A stretch of 64,000 nt of DNA from Bremia lactucae. Its lineage: Eukaryota; Oomycota; Peronosporomycetes; Peronosporales; Peronosporaceae. Shown here piece by piece: positions 43,001 to 52,735 of the stretch (its first letter is position 1; the number at the start of each line of letters is the position of its first letter). Below the pieces are notes generated by a model. It ran no database searches and was not told the origin of the DNA. It was given only the letters and a program-made list of their open reading frames with translations. Made by a program: the position numbers and the translations under genes. Location: the NCBI RefSeq assembly GCF_004359215.1, contig NC_090610.1, forward strand, positions 5,911,869 through 5,975,868. Reading direction: 5' to 3'.

Positions 43001-43123
43001 GAGAAGCGAAAAAGCGAAATAAAGGGCGCTAACTTTCAGATGGCACTCCGTTCGCTGGAGGATGAAAACTTTATCCAGGTTTCGCATGGTGTGATTCGCT
43101 ACTTCGGTGATTCAAACGAATAG
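40076..43123 (+). CDS. MCM4: DNA replication licensing factor MCM4
   Basis: A subunit of the nuclear MCM2-7 replicative helicase, loaded at origins with MCM2, 3, 5, 6 and 7. The gene is one exon of 1015 residues, longer than most MCM4 proteins because of a Ser/Pro-rich disordered N-terminus of about 220 residues, the usual target of CDK and DDK. The N-terminal domain has a C4 zinc finger (C384, C387, C406, C409). AAA+ motifs are Walker A GDPGTSKS (642-649), Walker B IDEF (705-708), and the arginine finger in SRFD (774-777). MCM4 is favoured over its paralogues by MRHLNPADIDQLVCLKGMV and HNRCAFTDKQMIKMQETP, which match the MCM4 signature. The C-terminus ends in a winged-helix region (GVIRYFGDSNE). 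No stops or frameshifts. The start is the first ATG of the frame. Confidence 0.96.
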   Translation: MDGGNESPPPASPPSPLSPARPAPRYLSRDTINSPPSISIPVSAASARDEGRPRSPMSASVSAISASAVSATDMTGRYGFAEMSASIDATPAPRYLGRYEDAADDAESGHDDVEAELRRMAQRQLPRGDLGRREWRLDGFQSQQRPERSNMEGAPSSPSSSSMASIRSSRSGIPTPMQTALPQPPPSPPNSPPSSASASASVSASTELHLQRQQQEEHQAFSGAVVWGTNISVSESMELFRGFLHQYRPRNSDANDTPYYIKALRTLALTQSLVFDLDTQNLRQFHSVRKLYNQLILFPQVLIRILDMVVTEEYHALLASPGAGLERLDNLANVALQVRPYNLREVSPMRHLNPADIDQLVCLKGMVTRCSGVLPDLKEAFFRCAICHATTQVALDRGRIEEPTSCTRCQSRMCMEMIHNRCAFTDKQMIKMQETPDAIPEGETPYTVLLFAFDDLVDGVRPGDKVEVTGIYRAVPMRSNSRQRVVKSVFKTYVDVVHFRRVDELTRREEGENGENINSLALEKEFETSVIGPADIDVEMPDPSEEHEVAVAVADAQQVRMLAAFRRIAAHPRVYENLAHSLAPSIWELDDVKKGILCMLFGGTRKDGSSGSVNEVESEHEYSGVAPKRRNMRSDMNILLCGDPGTSKSQLLSYVHKLSPRSIYTSGKGSSAVGLTASLIRDLETNDLVLESGALVLSDDGICCIDEFDKMSDSARSVLHEVMEQQTVSIAKAGIICSLNARASILASANPIESRYNPNKSVVENVNIVPTLLSRFDLIYLILDKPQAESDRKLAKHIVALYYDEETRTRVRAQTRRGEDTPQLISMKLLTEYISYAKRHIHPTLSAEARVSLIRAYLDLRRMGGASAASAKKNITATPRQLESLIRISEALAKLKLCKTVTSNDVKEALRLMNVATQRAAMDPRTGTIDMDMINTGHSVLEREVLAELMTGVKEILGETPNQSMTVYETRRRLEEKRKSEIKGANFQMALRSLEDENFIQVSHGVIRYFGDSNE

Positions 43124-43523
43124 AAAATGTTTATTCACGTTTATTGCTTTTTGCTTGTGTATTGTTAATGCCACTAGTTTAGTTGGCACGTTTTTCTGAA
43201 GTTGAAACACGAGCTATTTTAAAACATTGGCTCCTAAAGTAATAGTTTTCCATACCGTCGGTTACAATTGGTCCAGTGACAGTAGCACCCAAATTTATCT
43301 GGTGAGCTGTACTGATTTGCCGGCCGCATTTTGGGCGATCAAATTATTGTTGAGGAGCCCCTTGCGCAAAGCCGAGAGAAGCTGCATTCGTACAAGCGTA
43401 TTATCAAGTAGATAATGTTGTTTTTTCTTGAATCGAATAAGGTAAACGAAAAAATTCTAAATAATATATTTAACATTTTCACTATTTAGGATTTAAGTAC
43501 CAAATTAAAGTACTCGTGTTTCT
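43124..43523. other. 3' flank of MCM4, no gene seen
   Basis: 400 bp of AT-rich sequence after the MCM4 stop. A short plus-strand frame at 43227-43415 has no recognisable content. It should contain the MCM4 3' UTR. Confidence 0.5.
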
Positions 43524-43706
43524 TTACAAAGCCAATGCATTGTCTGAACTCACCCCCTCCTCTTCATCCGACACCTTGTCGGACAAGGAATCTTCATCCA
43601 CAATCGATTCCCGATTTGATACATCCGAATCGCTCGAATCGCTGTATTTTTCTTATTTTTTTCGACGCACCAGAATACGTGATATCGCTGCTTTTTTCTT
43701 TATCGT
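43524..43706 (-). pseudogene. C-terminal remnant of a host gene cut by the G2 LTR
   Basis: On the minus strand the frame just inside the LTR edge reads TIKKKAAISRILVRRKK, a stop within an A run, then SDSSDSDVSNRESIVDE and DKVSDEEEGVSSDN before a final stop at 43524. A basic patch followed by an acidic Ser/Asp/Glu tail is typical of nuclear protein C-termini. The A-run stop could be a sequencing or real frameshift. The upstream part of the gene is missing, replaced at 43707 by the retrotransposon. The identity is unknown. Confidence 0.4.
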
Positions 43707-44187
43707 TGCAGCGGAGCTACCTCGCTCCTAAAGTCAGAGAAAGACTTTCAGACTCAGAGAGTCACTTAATTGAATTGAACTAATATGTTTAACAACTCAG
43801 CGAGTCGTACAAGCTATTAAAGCTTAAGAAATCCTAGTTCAAGGGATTCAGGGGTTCGTAGAACCAAGTGACAGCTAGTGCCCAAGAGGATAAACCTTAG
43901 AAAGGCTTCTATCTCTTACAGATCAATGCGCAAGTCTTAGAAAGGCACTTAACGCTTTAAGATCAAAAGAGGAACTGCACTTTATTTAATTATACTGATC
44001 TAAAAACCTTATCCTAGCTAATTTAAAACAGATTTTGGCCGCCGGATTTATATCGGGCGGCGACCACATTTGTAACTCATAATAAATGGGATTATAGTCG
44101 TCACCTATTTTAAATAGGATAAAAGGGTATTTTACCCATAAAGTCAATGTACCACAACGAAAGTTCTCTAACCAATGTGTGCCCCAT
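43707..44187 (-). repeat. G2 LTR, left copy (3' LTR)
   Basis: Left edge TGCAGCGGAGCTA at 43707; right edge taken at 44187, where on the minus strand the LTR would begin TGGGGCACACATTGG just after the purine run GGGGGGTATTA (polypurine tract). The copy at 50892-51372 lies exactly 7185 bp away and is almost identical. The 481-bp length depends on the inferred right edge. Confidence 0.65.
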
Positions 44188-44297
44188 AATACCCCCCATC
44201 AGACTGTTGACACCGAGTGACAACATTCGCTTCATTTCCTCTTTGAGGTTGGAACCTAAACAGCTAACCGTTTGGTTTGTTTACATTCCTTTGTCTA

Positions 44298-45550
44298 ATG
44301 ACAATCAAGCGTGAGTCACAGACTCTGAGCACCTTCCTCGACGATGAGGGAATGAAGGACTTTGAGGGTCACTCTCAATCAGAGGAGGAGAAAAAATAAG
44401 AGCGGCGTTCGCTCACGCCTTCTCCTCCGGACGAACGTCGGCGAGCACCGAATCCGTTCCAGAACGTGGTGCCGCTGATGTCTTAACTGCATTGAGCAGG
44501 ACACAGGACCCTGAGTCCAACATCGTTTAGAATCCGGTCGATGAAGAGCAAGAGCAGATAATCCTCAAAAAGGAAAGAGCTCGTCGTCGAGCTGCCGAAA
44601 TAGCGAAAGCTAAGGCTCATAGTGAATATAGATTCACTCCGGTTAGTGCAGACGAGCGTCTCAAAGAGATAGTGGGTCATAGCTTGGCCATCTGGATCTC
44701 TGGTGACCCGGCGAAGACGCCGGAGGAGATCGCTGCCCGCGATGCTCTTCATGAGCAATACCTTACGCCGAAGGTAATGACGCGAAGCCAGTATCTGACG
44801 CGTTTACGTGATCAAGCCCGTGGGGCTTCGGTGACCTCCATGAGGGAAATTCCGATCGTTTTGTTTCCAAACATAACAAGGACTGAAAACGAAGTCTCAT
44901 TTGCGAAATGGGTTCACCGGGCCCGCAAACTCCGTAATTTTATGGAATATCAGAGAGTCTGCGGATAGAGGTGATATTTGTTTGGAACGAAAGCTTCGCT
45001 TCGACTTTGCTAAGCTTAAGGCCAAAGGCGAGTTACGTTCGGCATTTATGCCCCAAAACGAAAAAAGGCCTAGCCAATGAATATTTCAGTGCTTCGATTG
45101 CTCGTACAACCAAGGATCGAAGCCGCACTGAGGCTTTAAATCCACTTTATCTCACGTTAAGTGGTGGGAAGCGTCGTTTGACGCGAGTTGACCCTGAGCT
45201 TGGCGCTCAAAAACGTCAACGGCGTACGGGCAATTTTGCCGAAGAGGTACCTAGGAACTCCAAAGAGTTTTCAGAAGAGGGGTACCCTAGCTACTTCACC
45301 AGATACTGGTATTGACCTTCACGACGACGTCGCTTGAAAGGTTTCTCCACATGAAACTGAAGGTTCCCCCGCGCATCAAGCAGCGCGGGAGGGGGCCGAA
45401 ATTTCGGCGGAAGCATTTGATGCTCTACGGCACGAGGTGCAACTTTTTCGTGAGGTCCTTGCTCGGGTTGAGGGCTCTTTTGCGGCGGTTCGGGACCGTC
45501 TTTCGACGCTGGAGCGTCAGCAGCCTCGTTTAAGGGCCAGCTGGACATCC
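44298..45550 (+). pseudogene. antisense reading frames downstream of G2 integrase (left)
   Basis: On the strand opposite gag-pol, coding-like frames run from ATG at 44298 (FLDDEGMKDFEGHSQSEEEK) to a stop after an A6 run at 44397; then in another frame the 44672-44968 segment (SADERLKEIVGHSLAIW, FAKWVHRARKLRNFMEYQ); 44971-45315; and near 45390-45548 a helical Glu/Arg-rich piece (AFDALRHEVQLFREVL, VEGSFAAVRDRLSTLERQ) that looks like a coiled coil. Together they would make an interrupted protein of about 400 residues convergent with integrase. No known domain is recognised. Confidence 0.45.
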
Positions 45551-47040
45551 TGGTGAGGATGCAGCAATGTGCGGCACGACCGCCTGTCTCGGCGCAAGCG
45601 CCTTCAAGTCCACGTGGAAAGGGTCCCGATATGGCTTAAGCAATCCAACGTTAAACACTGGGTGTGTACGCAGCTTGCTGGATAGGTTTAGCGTATAAGC
45701 TGGGCCCTTCTTGGTCACGACCGTAAATGGTCCAATAAAGCGCGGGCACAATTTGGTCTTGAAGACCGCGGAACCCTAGTATGCAGGTAGATTTTTATCA
45801 TTTAGTTAAACTCGGTCTCCGACCATAAAAGAATGAATACAGCTTCTGCCTTTGGCATCCGCTTGTTCTTTTTGTTTGTCTTGGCTATCAGCCATCGTAT
45901 CCCTTACATGTCTTAAGACACTAAATCGCGTCGCGAGAAACTCGCTTCCTTGTTTGCGAACGGTAACAGGGCTGATATCAGCAAGCCTATCCGCCAATTC
46001 CCCCCCATTAAGCCCTGAACCACGCATTGGTATCGTTAACGGAACGCGCGGGTGGGTAAGACCGTTTATATAAAACGGAGTATAGCCGGTAGAGGCATGA
46101 ACAGCGTTATTTAACGCAAATTCCGCTACTGGGAGCATTGAGCTCCAGCGCTTTGGTGTCTGAGCACACACGCTGCGTAAAACGTCTTCAATGGCGCGAA
46201 TGACACGTTCGGTTTGACCATCGGTCTGCGGATGGTCCGCAGTGGACATATCCAATCTGGTGCCAAGCAGTCGAAAAATTGATTTCAGAATTTACCCGTG
46301 AAACGGGGATCCCGATCAGAGACAATTGCCACTGCAGAATTTATAGTTATAACTATAAATTCTGTTATTTTTAATTCAGATAAACCATGTTGTCGAAACA
46401 CGCGATCGATAAACAGCTTAGCTGTACCCTCTCCATCAATGAAATCCGGCACGGCCGCTAAGTGAGCCATTTTGCTCAAACGGTCAGCAAAGACCACTAT
46501 ACCGGAGTTACCGGCTGAATCTTTTGGTAGCCCAAAACCAAAATTCATACTAATGGACTCCCAGCATCCTATGGGGACGGGAAGACTCGCCAGTGGCGCA
46601 GCAGCATGTGCCGAGGGTTTAACCCGTTGGCATGTTTCGCATGTGCGAACATATGTGCTGACCCATTTATAAAGTTTGGGCTACCAATAACTCTGGCTGA
46701 TAGAGCCGTAGGTCTTTTCTCTACCGAGATGACCACCAAGGACAGAATAGAGGATCTGCTACTTCAAATCCTCATCATGAGGAACAACGACACGCGGAGG
46801 GTCCGCAATGTCTGTGCAATAAAGCAACAGGTTATTTTCGATAGAAAATCGATGTAACCTTGCACGCAAACGTGTCGGTAATTTAATTCCCGAATCCAAG
46901 TTTTTTAAGGCTCGTAGCAGAGCTACACCCCTGTTCATCCTTGACGTAAGCCGAACGGATTAATTCAGGAATAGGTGACGAGATAGTCGTTTAATGAGAA
47001 AGCTCGTAATCCGGCCTGCGTGATACGCATCGACCAAAGC
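45530..47040 (-). pseudogene. G2 integrase (left), broken
   Basis: Pieces in three frames: the zinc-binding end near 46590-46700 (CxxC visible as TCETCQR-like); core at 46285-46548 (GFGLPKDSAGNSGIVVFADR, then IVSDRDPRFTG); the rest of the core at 45806-46255 (STADHPQTDGQTERVIRAIE, EFALNNAVHASTGYTPFYI); and the C-terminal GPF module at 45530-45751 (PRFIGPFTVVTKKGPAY). An extra 12 or so residues encoded by a palindrome (46335-46364) sit directly before the second catalytic Asp. Frameshifts at about 46270 and 45790 and a stop inactivate it. Confidence 0.82.
46335..46364. other. 30-bp perfect palindrome in G2 integrase
   Basis: CAGAATTTATAGTTA followed at once by its exact complement TAACTATAAATTCTG. 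It adds codons between the GLSE and VSDRD segments of integrase, where other gypsy integrases in this window have none. The identical copy is at 53520-53549. Confidence 0.9.
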
Positions 47041-48300
47041 GTTTTGCTTGCCGGGTTTATACTTCACCTCGAAGTTGTATTCCGCAAAATAGGATAGCCA
47101 TCGGGCCATTCTCTGTGAGAGGTGGGGCGACTTAGTCGCCGTGCGTAATGACGCGTGATCTGTATATCACAAACGGCTTGTGGCCGAGCAGATAAACTCT
47201 GAATTTGACGAGAGCATACTTCATACCAAGTAACTCTTTGTCCTGAACTGGGTAGTTCTTTTCCGCAGCTTTAAGCTGTCTAGACTCGAACGCATAACAC
47301 GTTCATGCCCCTCAATATCTGTTTGTAACAGAGCACTGCCAATGGCAAAATCTGATGCGTCACAGACGACACTGAAAGGCCAATTTGGGTTTGGCAGTGC
47401 GAGAATCGATAAGAATTGATAAGACTATCCTTATCTGCTCGAAAAACATTATTTTCGATGCTAGTCCAGCACCATTCTGTATCCTTTTTAAGGAGATAAG
47501 ATAATGGCCTAGCCATATCAGCGAAACCTTCGCAAAATTTGTGTAAATAATTGGCGAGCCCAAGCACTTACGCAAATCCTTTTGGTTTTTAGGAACCGGC
47601 CAATCTACCATGGCTTTTACATTGGCGGGATCCGCTCTAAGGCCTCGCTTTCCAAAGAAGCATCCTAAAAAAGGAATTTCGTCTGCGCCAAAAATGCATT
47701 TAGATGCATTGGCATACAATTTGATTGTGCACATGCACTCGAGCACTGCTCGCAAATGGTCTAAATGGTTTTCCATACCCGACCGACCCTGCTCCGCACG
47801 ACTATGGACAAAAATGTCATCGAAATAAGTCTGTGCATAACCTCGATGAGGGCGAAACAGTTGCGTCACTAGACGATTAAATGTTACTGGGGCGTTGGAA
47901 AGCCCTTGCAGCATAACCAGCCACTCCCATAACATGCCGCTTGGGGTGGTAACCGCTGTAAGCGGGATATCGCTAGCTTGCATGAGCAATTGATAGTAAC
48001 CGTCGACTAAGTCAAATGCACTGTACATTGTACATCCCACCATATTGTTCTGAAGAACATCCTTTCTAGGAATGAAGGTTTGTGCTGGTATAGTGGCAGC
48101 ATTAAGCTTATTATAAGCATGTACAATGCGCCATTTACCATTTGGCTTTTTGACACAAAATGTCGGTGTCGAATGAGGAGATTTGCTCTCTCGTACCATT
48201 CCAGCCTCGTGCTTAGCACGGAAGAAATCGTCAATGACGTCACACTGCTCCTTTGGTAAAAGCCATTGTTCTTGTGACACAGTATTTGGTTCCCATTACT
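47041..48300 (-). pseudogene. G2 reverse transcriptase and RNase H (left)
   Basis: The frame 47360-48280 covers most of RT: FCVKKPNGKWRIVHAYNKL, YSAFDLVDGYYQLLMQ, TPSGMLWEWLVMLQGLSNAP, and the catalytic TYFDDIFVHSRAEQGR, followed by the thumb (CIFGADEIPFLGCFFGKRG). The catalytic FDD is intact. A frameshift near 47560 moves the connection (LGLANYLHKFCEGFADMARP) to another frame, and RNase H (47041-47400) is present with further breaks. This is the best-preserved gypsy RT in the window. Confidence 0.85.
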
Positions 48301-49046
48301 AAGTCAATTTCATGATGAACACTTCTATCCGGAGCTAAAACAGATGGTGGGTTATTACATACCTTATCTTGGAATTCCTTAATTAAGGAATAAAAAGGAT
48401 CCGTAGGATCTTCCAGGATCGGTGACCCATTTCGCGCACAAAGTGCACCTTTTGTGTCATCCAGGACAGCTTCGTCTAGAAGTGACGATGAGTTTAACTC
48501 AACCATAGGTCGAATGACCATCATTTCAGATAAGTCACCAGTTTTTAAGACTCGACCGCACTCATCAATAGACATTTCGTCTAGCTCTAAAAGAGCATGT
48601 AACGAGAGGATTGCCGCAAGGCTTACTTCCCCCTCAATGTTACCGGTTACGCCATTTACAAGCGTATGTACTTGCTCACTCGTATCACTTTGTGAGGGTA
48701 TACACGCTTCGTGTCCATCCTGTCTTGGAGTGAAGATGAAGACAATACGCCTTTTAGAGGCCGGGACATTCACGTCCCCAGGGTTTTCAGCCTGTATTGG
48801 TTCTATACAAGACATGGTGTCTAATTTGACATCCGATAAAGAGTTAAAAAACTCAACTTCCTTATCCAGCGAACGTTTACGTGTCGCCTCACGTGCATTA
48901 GGAGGATTTGACCCAAAATGCCCTGGCGAACCGCCAATAGTGTCACTATTGACACTTAGGATGGTGCCACCTCGGCCGACCATACTCGGTGGACTTAGAC
49001 GTGCCACTCCACGTATCTCAGGGATATTGCACGCTGCTTTCAGCAT
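48240..49046 (-). pseudogene. G2 protease-RT linker region (left)
   Basis: An open frame of 268 codons between protease and RT. It contains one unit of a 40-residue motif (CNIPEIRGVARLSPPSM, then ILSVNSDTIGGSPGHFG) that is present twice in the right copy at 62829-63770, and a hydrophilic region ending close to the RT start. It overlaps the RT frame by 41 bp in a different frame, so the polyprotein is broken or frameshifted here. No enzymatic domain is recognised within the linker itself. Confidence 0.65.
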
Positions 49047-49196
49047 TTAGTGAATCGTTAGTATAGCGAGTGTTACTCGACGAAGTACGTGCCGTTTTAC
49101 TTATTTCTGCTCAGTCGGGCTCAAAATTAATGTTTTTAACATTAGAGTTTATTAACTCAGACATGCCAATGTCTAAAACAGTGACAGACTCATTCT

Positions 49197-49441
49197 TGGT
49201 ATGGCCTGGCTAGAACATCATGAACCGAATTAGTAATATTTATTGTGAGGAGTAGCTTCTCCAGACAAGCTATTGATAAGCCTTTCTGGCAAAAGCCACG
49301 GCTTCTTTTCAGGGGCGAGATGAGACATTTTACTGTCTTCACTCCCCTGACCGTGGATCAATTGGAAGTCTAAGACCTTAGGCGCCACGCGCAATATTCC
49401 TAGCAAAGTTTTGGAGAGTCATGGACCCACCTTTGCTAGGC
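49197..49441. other. inverted segment inside G2 protease region (left)
   Basis: From CTTGGTATGGCCTGGCTAG to TTTGCTAGGCAACAAA the sequence is the reverse complement of about 63350-63484 in the right copy, while flanks on both sides (GACAGACTCATT and ATATCTCGAATCC) are in the normal orientation. It carries about 95 extra bases in its middle that are absent from the right copy. The inversion destroys the protease C-terminus. Confidence 0.8.
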
Positions 49442-49800
49442 AACAAATGAGATCATATCTCGAATCCAAATCAAGGACGAGACAGCGTTCCATACTGTCA
49501 AAGTCCAGAAACTTTATACCTAAGTTCAATGGAACTTTGGGAACAGTGACCCGAGTCCCTGTCCCTAAGCAAACAGTGTTATTGTATTATCTCCATGCGC
49601 TCTAAGTACCTCCACGTATTGTTGATTTCCCTCAATAGAAAGGCGTCGAGCATAATTGCAAGACACTCCTGAGTCAATTAAAATTGACCACGGCTTACCA
49701 AAGCCCTTTACAATCGAAATGAGCACCAAGCTAATTGGGGCAAGGTTCTATTTATTCTCACCTCCTTGAGGTTTAACCGAGCCTAGGTCTTCCCCAGAAG
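49442..49800 (-). pseudogene. G2 protease N-terminal part (left)
   Basis: The minus strand here matches the protease at 62829-63770: an ID-SG-SCNYARRLS-type active site near 49640-49700 and the GTRVTVPKVPLNLG-like flap near 49530-49570. Small differences and the adjacent inversion make this copy non-functional. Confidence 0.7.
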
Positions 49801-49812
49801 GGCGCCCCGCAT

Positions 49813-50831
49813 CTACTGGGTATCGACGTTTCCCCGCACCGTACCAGATCTCTGGTATAGGTCGGAGTTGGAGCTCTTTCGGGCTTTACGCAAATTTCGA
49901 AGTGGGCAGGCAGGGCGTAAATGTTTCGTGCATTCGCGCACATAACATCTACGGATGGTCTTATGCTGTTCCACAGCTTGAAGAGCCTCTTCTCCTTCCT
50001 CAACGAGGCTTATAAACATAGGTTCCGCTCTATTAGACGGAACCCATGTGCTCGAAGAGCTTGTTCGGTAAACAGGCGTGCTAACGCGGGCAGACTTAAA
50101 GTCAAAGTCGGCGCGTAGCGCTATGGCAACTGCCTCTTCGAACGTAGCCGGATGAGATCGGAACAATTCCGTCCGGGCAATGCCTTCATTGAGACCCCCC
50201 ATAAAAAAGGTCACTACAATTGCCTCTTGCACCGGGTCTTGATGCATAGATGCAATGAGAGTTCTCAACTCCTGGACAAAGACCCCCAGGGTTCTTTTAC
50301 CCTGCCGAGTCGCTAGGAGTCGTGCTCGCATGCAAAAAGCCTGATCAGGCGGTGCAAACATGCTGGTCACTTGCTGTTTCAGCGAATCCCATGAGGGGAA
50401 AGCGTCGTTTATGGATGTGCTGCACATTAATGCCCACTCTATGGCTCTACCTCCAAGTTTGGACATGGCCATAGCCACATTTGCCTTTCTGGTAAGAACA
50501 AGACGTAATCAATGGACATTTCCATTTGCTCAATTCAAAAAGGGAGATTTTCTCCCTCTTTTCCCTCATTTTTTTTTACATTTACAGTTAGAGGGCGAGC
50601 CCTCGGCTCTGAGTCAGGTACGGAGATGTACCGGGTAGGCATAGATGCCGCTAAAGGGTCCTGTACCTGACCGATCAGGGAGGCTTTGTACCGCATGAAA
50701 GCTTCAAGCCTTGCATGCAGGACCTCTGGTCCCTGGGAAATAATAAATTCCACGTGCTCAAGCCCGAATAAGATTTTGAGCTTGTCATAAGCGGCGCGTT
50801 GCGCTTCTGACAATTCTGGAACCTCTTTCAC
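49813..50831 (-). pseudogene. G2 gag (left)
   Basis: Two frames: the N-terminal part at 50535-50831 ([20 protein letters not shown]) and the capsid-like part at 49813-50478 (GRAIEWALMCSTSINDAFPS, FVQELRTLIASMHQDPVQEA, FFMGGLNEGIARTELFR). The end has a Cys/His cluster CYVRECTKHLRPAC, a zinc knuckle with altered spacing. One frameshift at about 50500 separates the parts. Not related in sequence to G1/G4 gag beyond general fold features. Confidence 0.8.
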
Positions 50832-50877
50832 TGTCGTAAAAAATAAGTCTTGTAAAGACTCAGGCGTAGGTTGACTA

Positions 50878-50889
50878 CGAGTGCTACCA
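50878..50889 (-). promoter_or_regulatory. primer-binding site of G2
   Basis: TGGTAGCACTCG on the minus strand, two bases after the LTR terminus at 50892. Matches G1/G4 except for one base. Confidence 0.65.
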
Positions 50890-50891
50890 GG

Positions 50892-51372
50892 TGTAGCGGA
50901 GCTATCACGCTCCTAAAGTCAGAGAAAGACTTTCAGACTCAGAGAGTCACTTAATTGAATTGAACTAATATGTTTAACAACTCAGCGAGTCGTACAAGCT
51001 ATTAAAGCTTAAGAAATCCTAGTTCAAGGGATTCAGGGGTTCGTAGAACCAAGTGACAGCTAGTGCCCAAGAGGATAAACCTTAGAAAGGCTTCTATCTC
51101 TTACAGATCAATGCGCAAGTCTTAGAAAGGCACTTAACGCTTTAAGATCAAAAGAGGAACTGCACTTTATTTAATTATACTGATCTAAAAACCTTATCCT
51201 AGCTAATTTAAAACAGATTTTGGCCGCCGGATTTATATCGGGCGGCGACCACATTTGTAACTCATAATAAATGGGATTATAGTCGTCACCTATTTTAAAT
51301 AGGATAAAAGGGTATTTTACCCATAAAGTCAATGTACCACAACGAAAGTTCTCTAACCAATGTGTGCCCCAT
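50892..51372 (-). repeat. G2 LTR, middle copy
   Basis: Left edge TGTAGCGGAGCTATC at 50892, 7185 bp from the left copy. It serves as 5' LTR for the left unit and 3' LTR for the right unit, the usual product of recombination between two elements or between element and LTR. Confidence 0.7.
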
Positions 51373-51482
51373 AATACCCCCCATCAGACTGTTGACACCG
51401 AGTGACAACATTCGCTTCATTTCCTCTTTGAGGTTGGAACCTAAACAGCTAACCGTTTGGTTTGTTTACATTCCTTTGTCTA

Positions 51483-52735
51483 ATGACAATCAAGCGTGAG
51501 TCACAGACTCTGAGCACCTTCCTCGACGATGAGGGAATGAAGGACTTTGAGGGTCACTCTCAATCAGAGGAGGAGAAAAAATAAGAGCGGCGTTCGCTCA
51601 CGCCTTCTCCTCCGGACGAACGTCGGCGAGCACCGAATCCGTTCCAGAACGTGGTGCCGCTGATGTCTTAACTGCATTGAGCAGGACACAGGACCCTGAG
51701 TCCAACATCGTTTAGAATCCGGTCGATGAAGAGCAAGAGCAGATAATCCTCAAAAAGGAAAGAGCTCGTCGTCGAGCTGCCGAAATAGCGAAAGCTAAGG
51801 CTCATAGTGAATATAGATTCACTCCGGTTAGTGCAGACGAGCGTCTCAAAGAGATAGTGGGTCATAGCTTGGCCATCTGGATCTCTGGTGACCCGGCGAA
51901 GACGCCGGAGGAGATCGCTGCCCGCGATGCTCTTCATGAGCAATACCTTACGCCGAAGGTAATGACGCGAAGCCAGTATCTGACGCGTTTACGTGATCAA
52001 GCCCGTGGGGCTTCGGTGACCTCCATGAGGGAAATTCCGATCGTTTTGTTTCCAAACATAACAAGGACTGAAAACGAAGTCTCATTTGCGAAATGGGTTC
52101 ACCGGGCCCGCAAACTCCGTAATTTTATGGAATATCAGAGAGTCTGCGGATAGAGGTGATATTTGTTTGGAACGAAAGCTTCGCTTCGACTTTGCTAAGC
52201 TTAAGGCCAAAGGCGAGTTACGTTCGGCATTTATGCCCCAAAACGAAAAAAGGCCTAGCCAATGAATATTTCAGTGCTTCGATTGCTCGTACAACCAAGG
52301 ATCGAAGCCGCACTGAGGCTTTAAATCCACTTTATCTCACGTTAAGTGGTGGGAAGCGTCGTTTGACGCGAGTTGACCCTGAGCTTGGCGCTCAAAAACG
52401 TCAACGGCGTACGGGCAATTTTGCCGAAGAGGTACCTAGGAACTCCAAAGAGTTTTCAGAAGAGGGGTACCCTAGCTACTTCACCAGATACTGGTATTGA
52501 CCTTCACGACGACGTCGCTTGAAAGGTTTCTCCACATGAAACTGAAGGTTCCCCCGCGCATCAAGCAGCGCGGGAGGGGGCCGAAATTTCGGCGGAAGCA
52601 TTTGATGCTCTACGGCACGAGGTGCAACTTTTTCGTGAGGTCCTTGCTCGGGTTGAGGGCTCTTTTGCGGCGGTTCGGGACCGTCTTTCGACGCTGGAGC
52701 GTCAGCAGCCTCGTTTAAGGGCCAGCTGGACATCC
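51483..52735 (+). pseudogene. antisense reading frames downstream of G2 integrase (right)
   Basis: Near-exact copy of 44298-45550 at offset 7185, with the same A6-associated stop and the same frame changes. Because the defects are shared they predate the duplication, or were copied by it. Confidence 0.45.

Larger units (their letters stand above)
43707..51372 (-). mobile_element. Ty3/gypsy LTR retrotransposon (G2), left unit
   Basis: On the minus strand: 5' LTR (51372-50892), primer-binding site, gag, protease, protease-RT linker, RT, RNase H, integrase, C-terminal module, an antisense-coding region and the 3' LTR (44187-43707). Total 7666 bp. It differs from G1/G4 in gag, LTR and linker sequence but shares the TGGTAGCAC primer-binding site. 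The right LTR is also the left LTR of a second copy, giving LTR-internal-LTR-internal. Confidence 0.85.

Noticed and set aside
43227..43415. Small plus-strand frame after MCM4
   Set aside because: No domain, no codon signal that I can see, and it lies in the expected 3' UTR.
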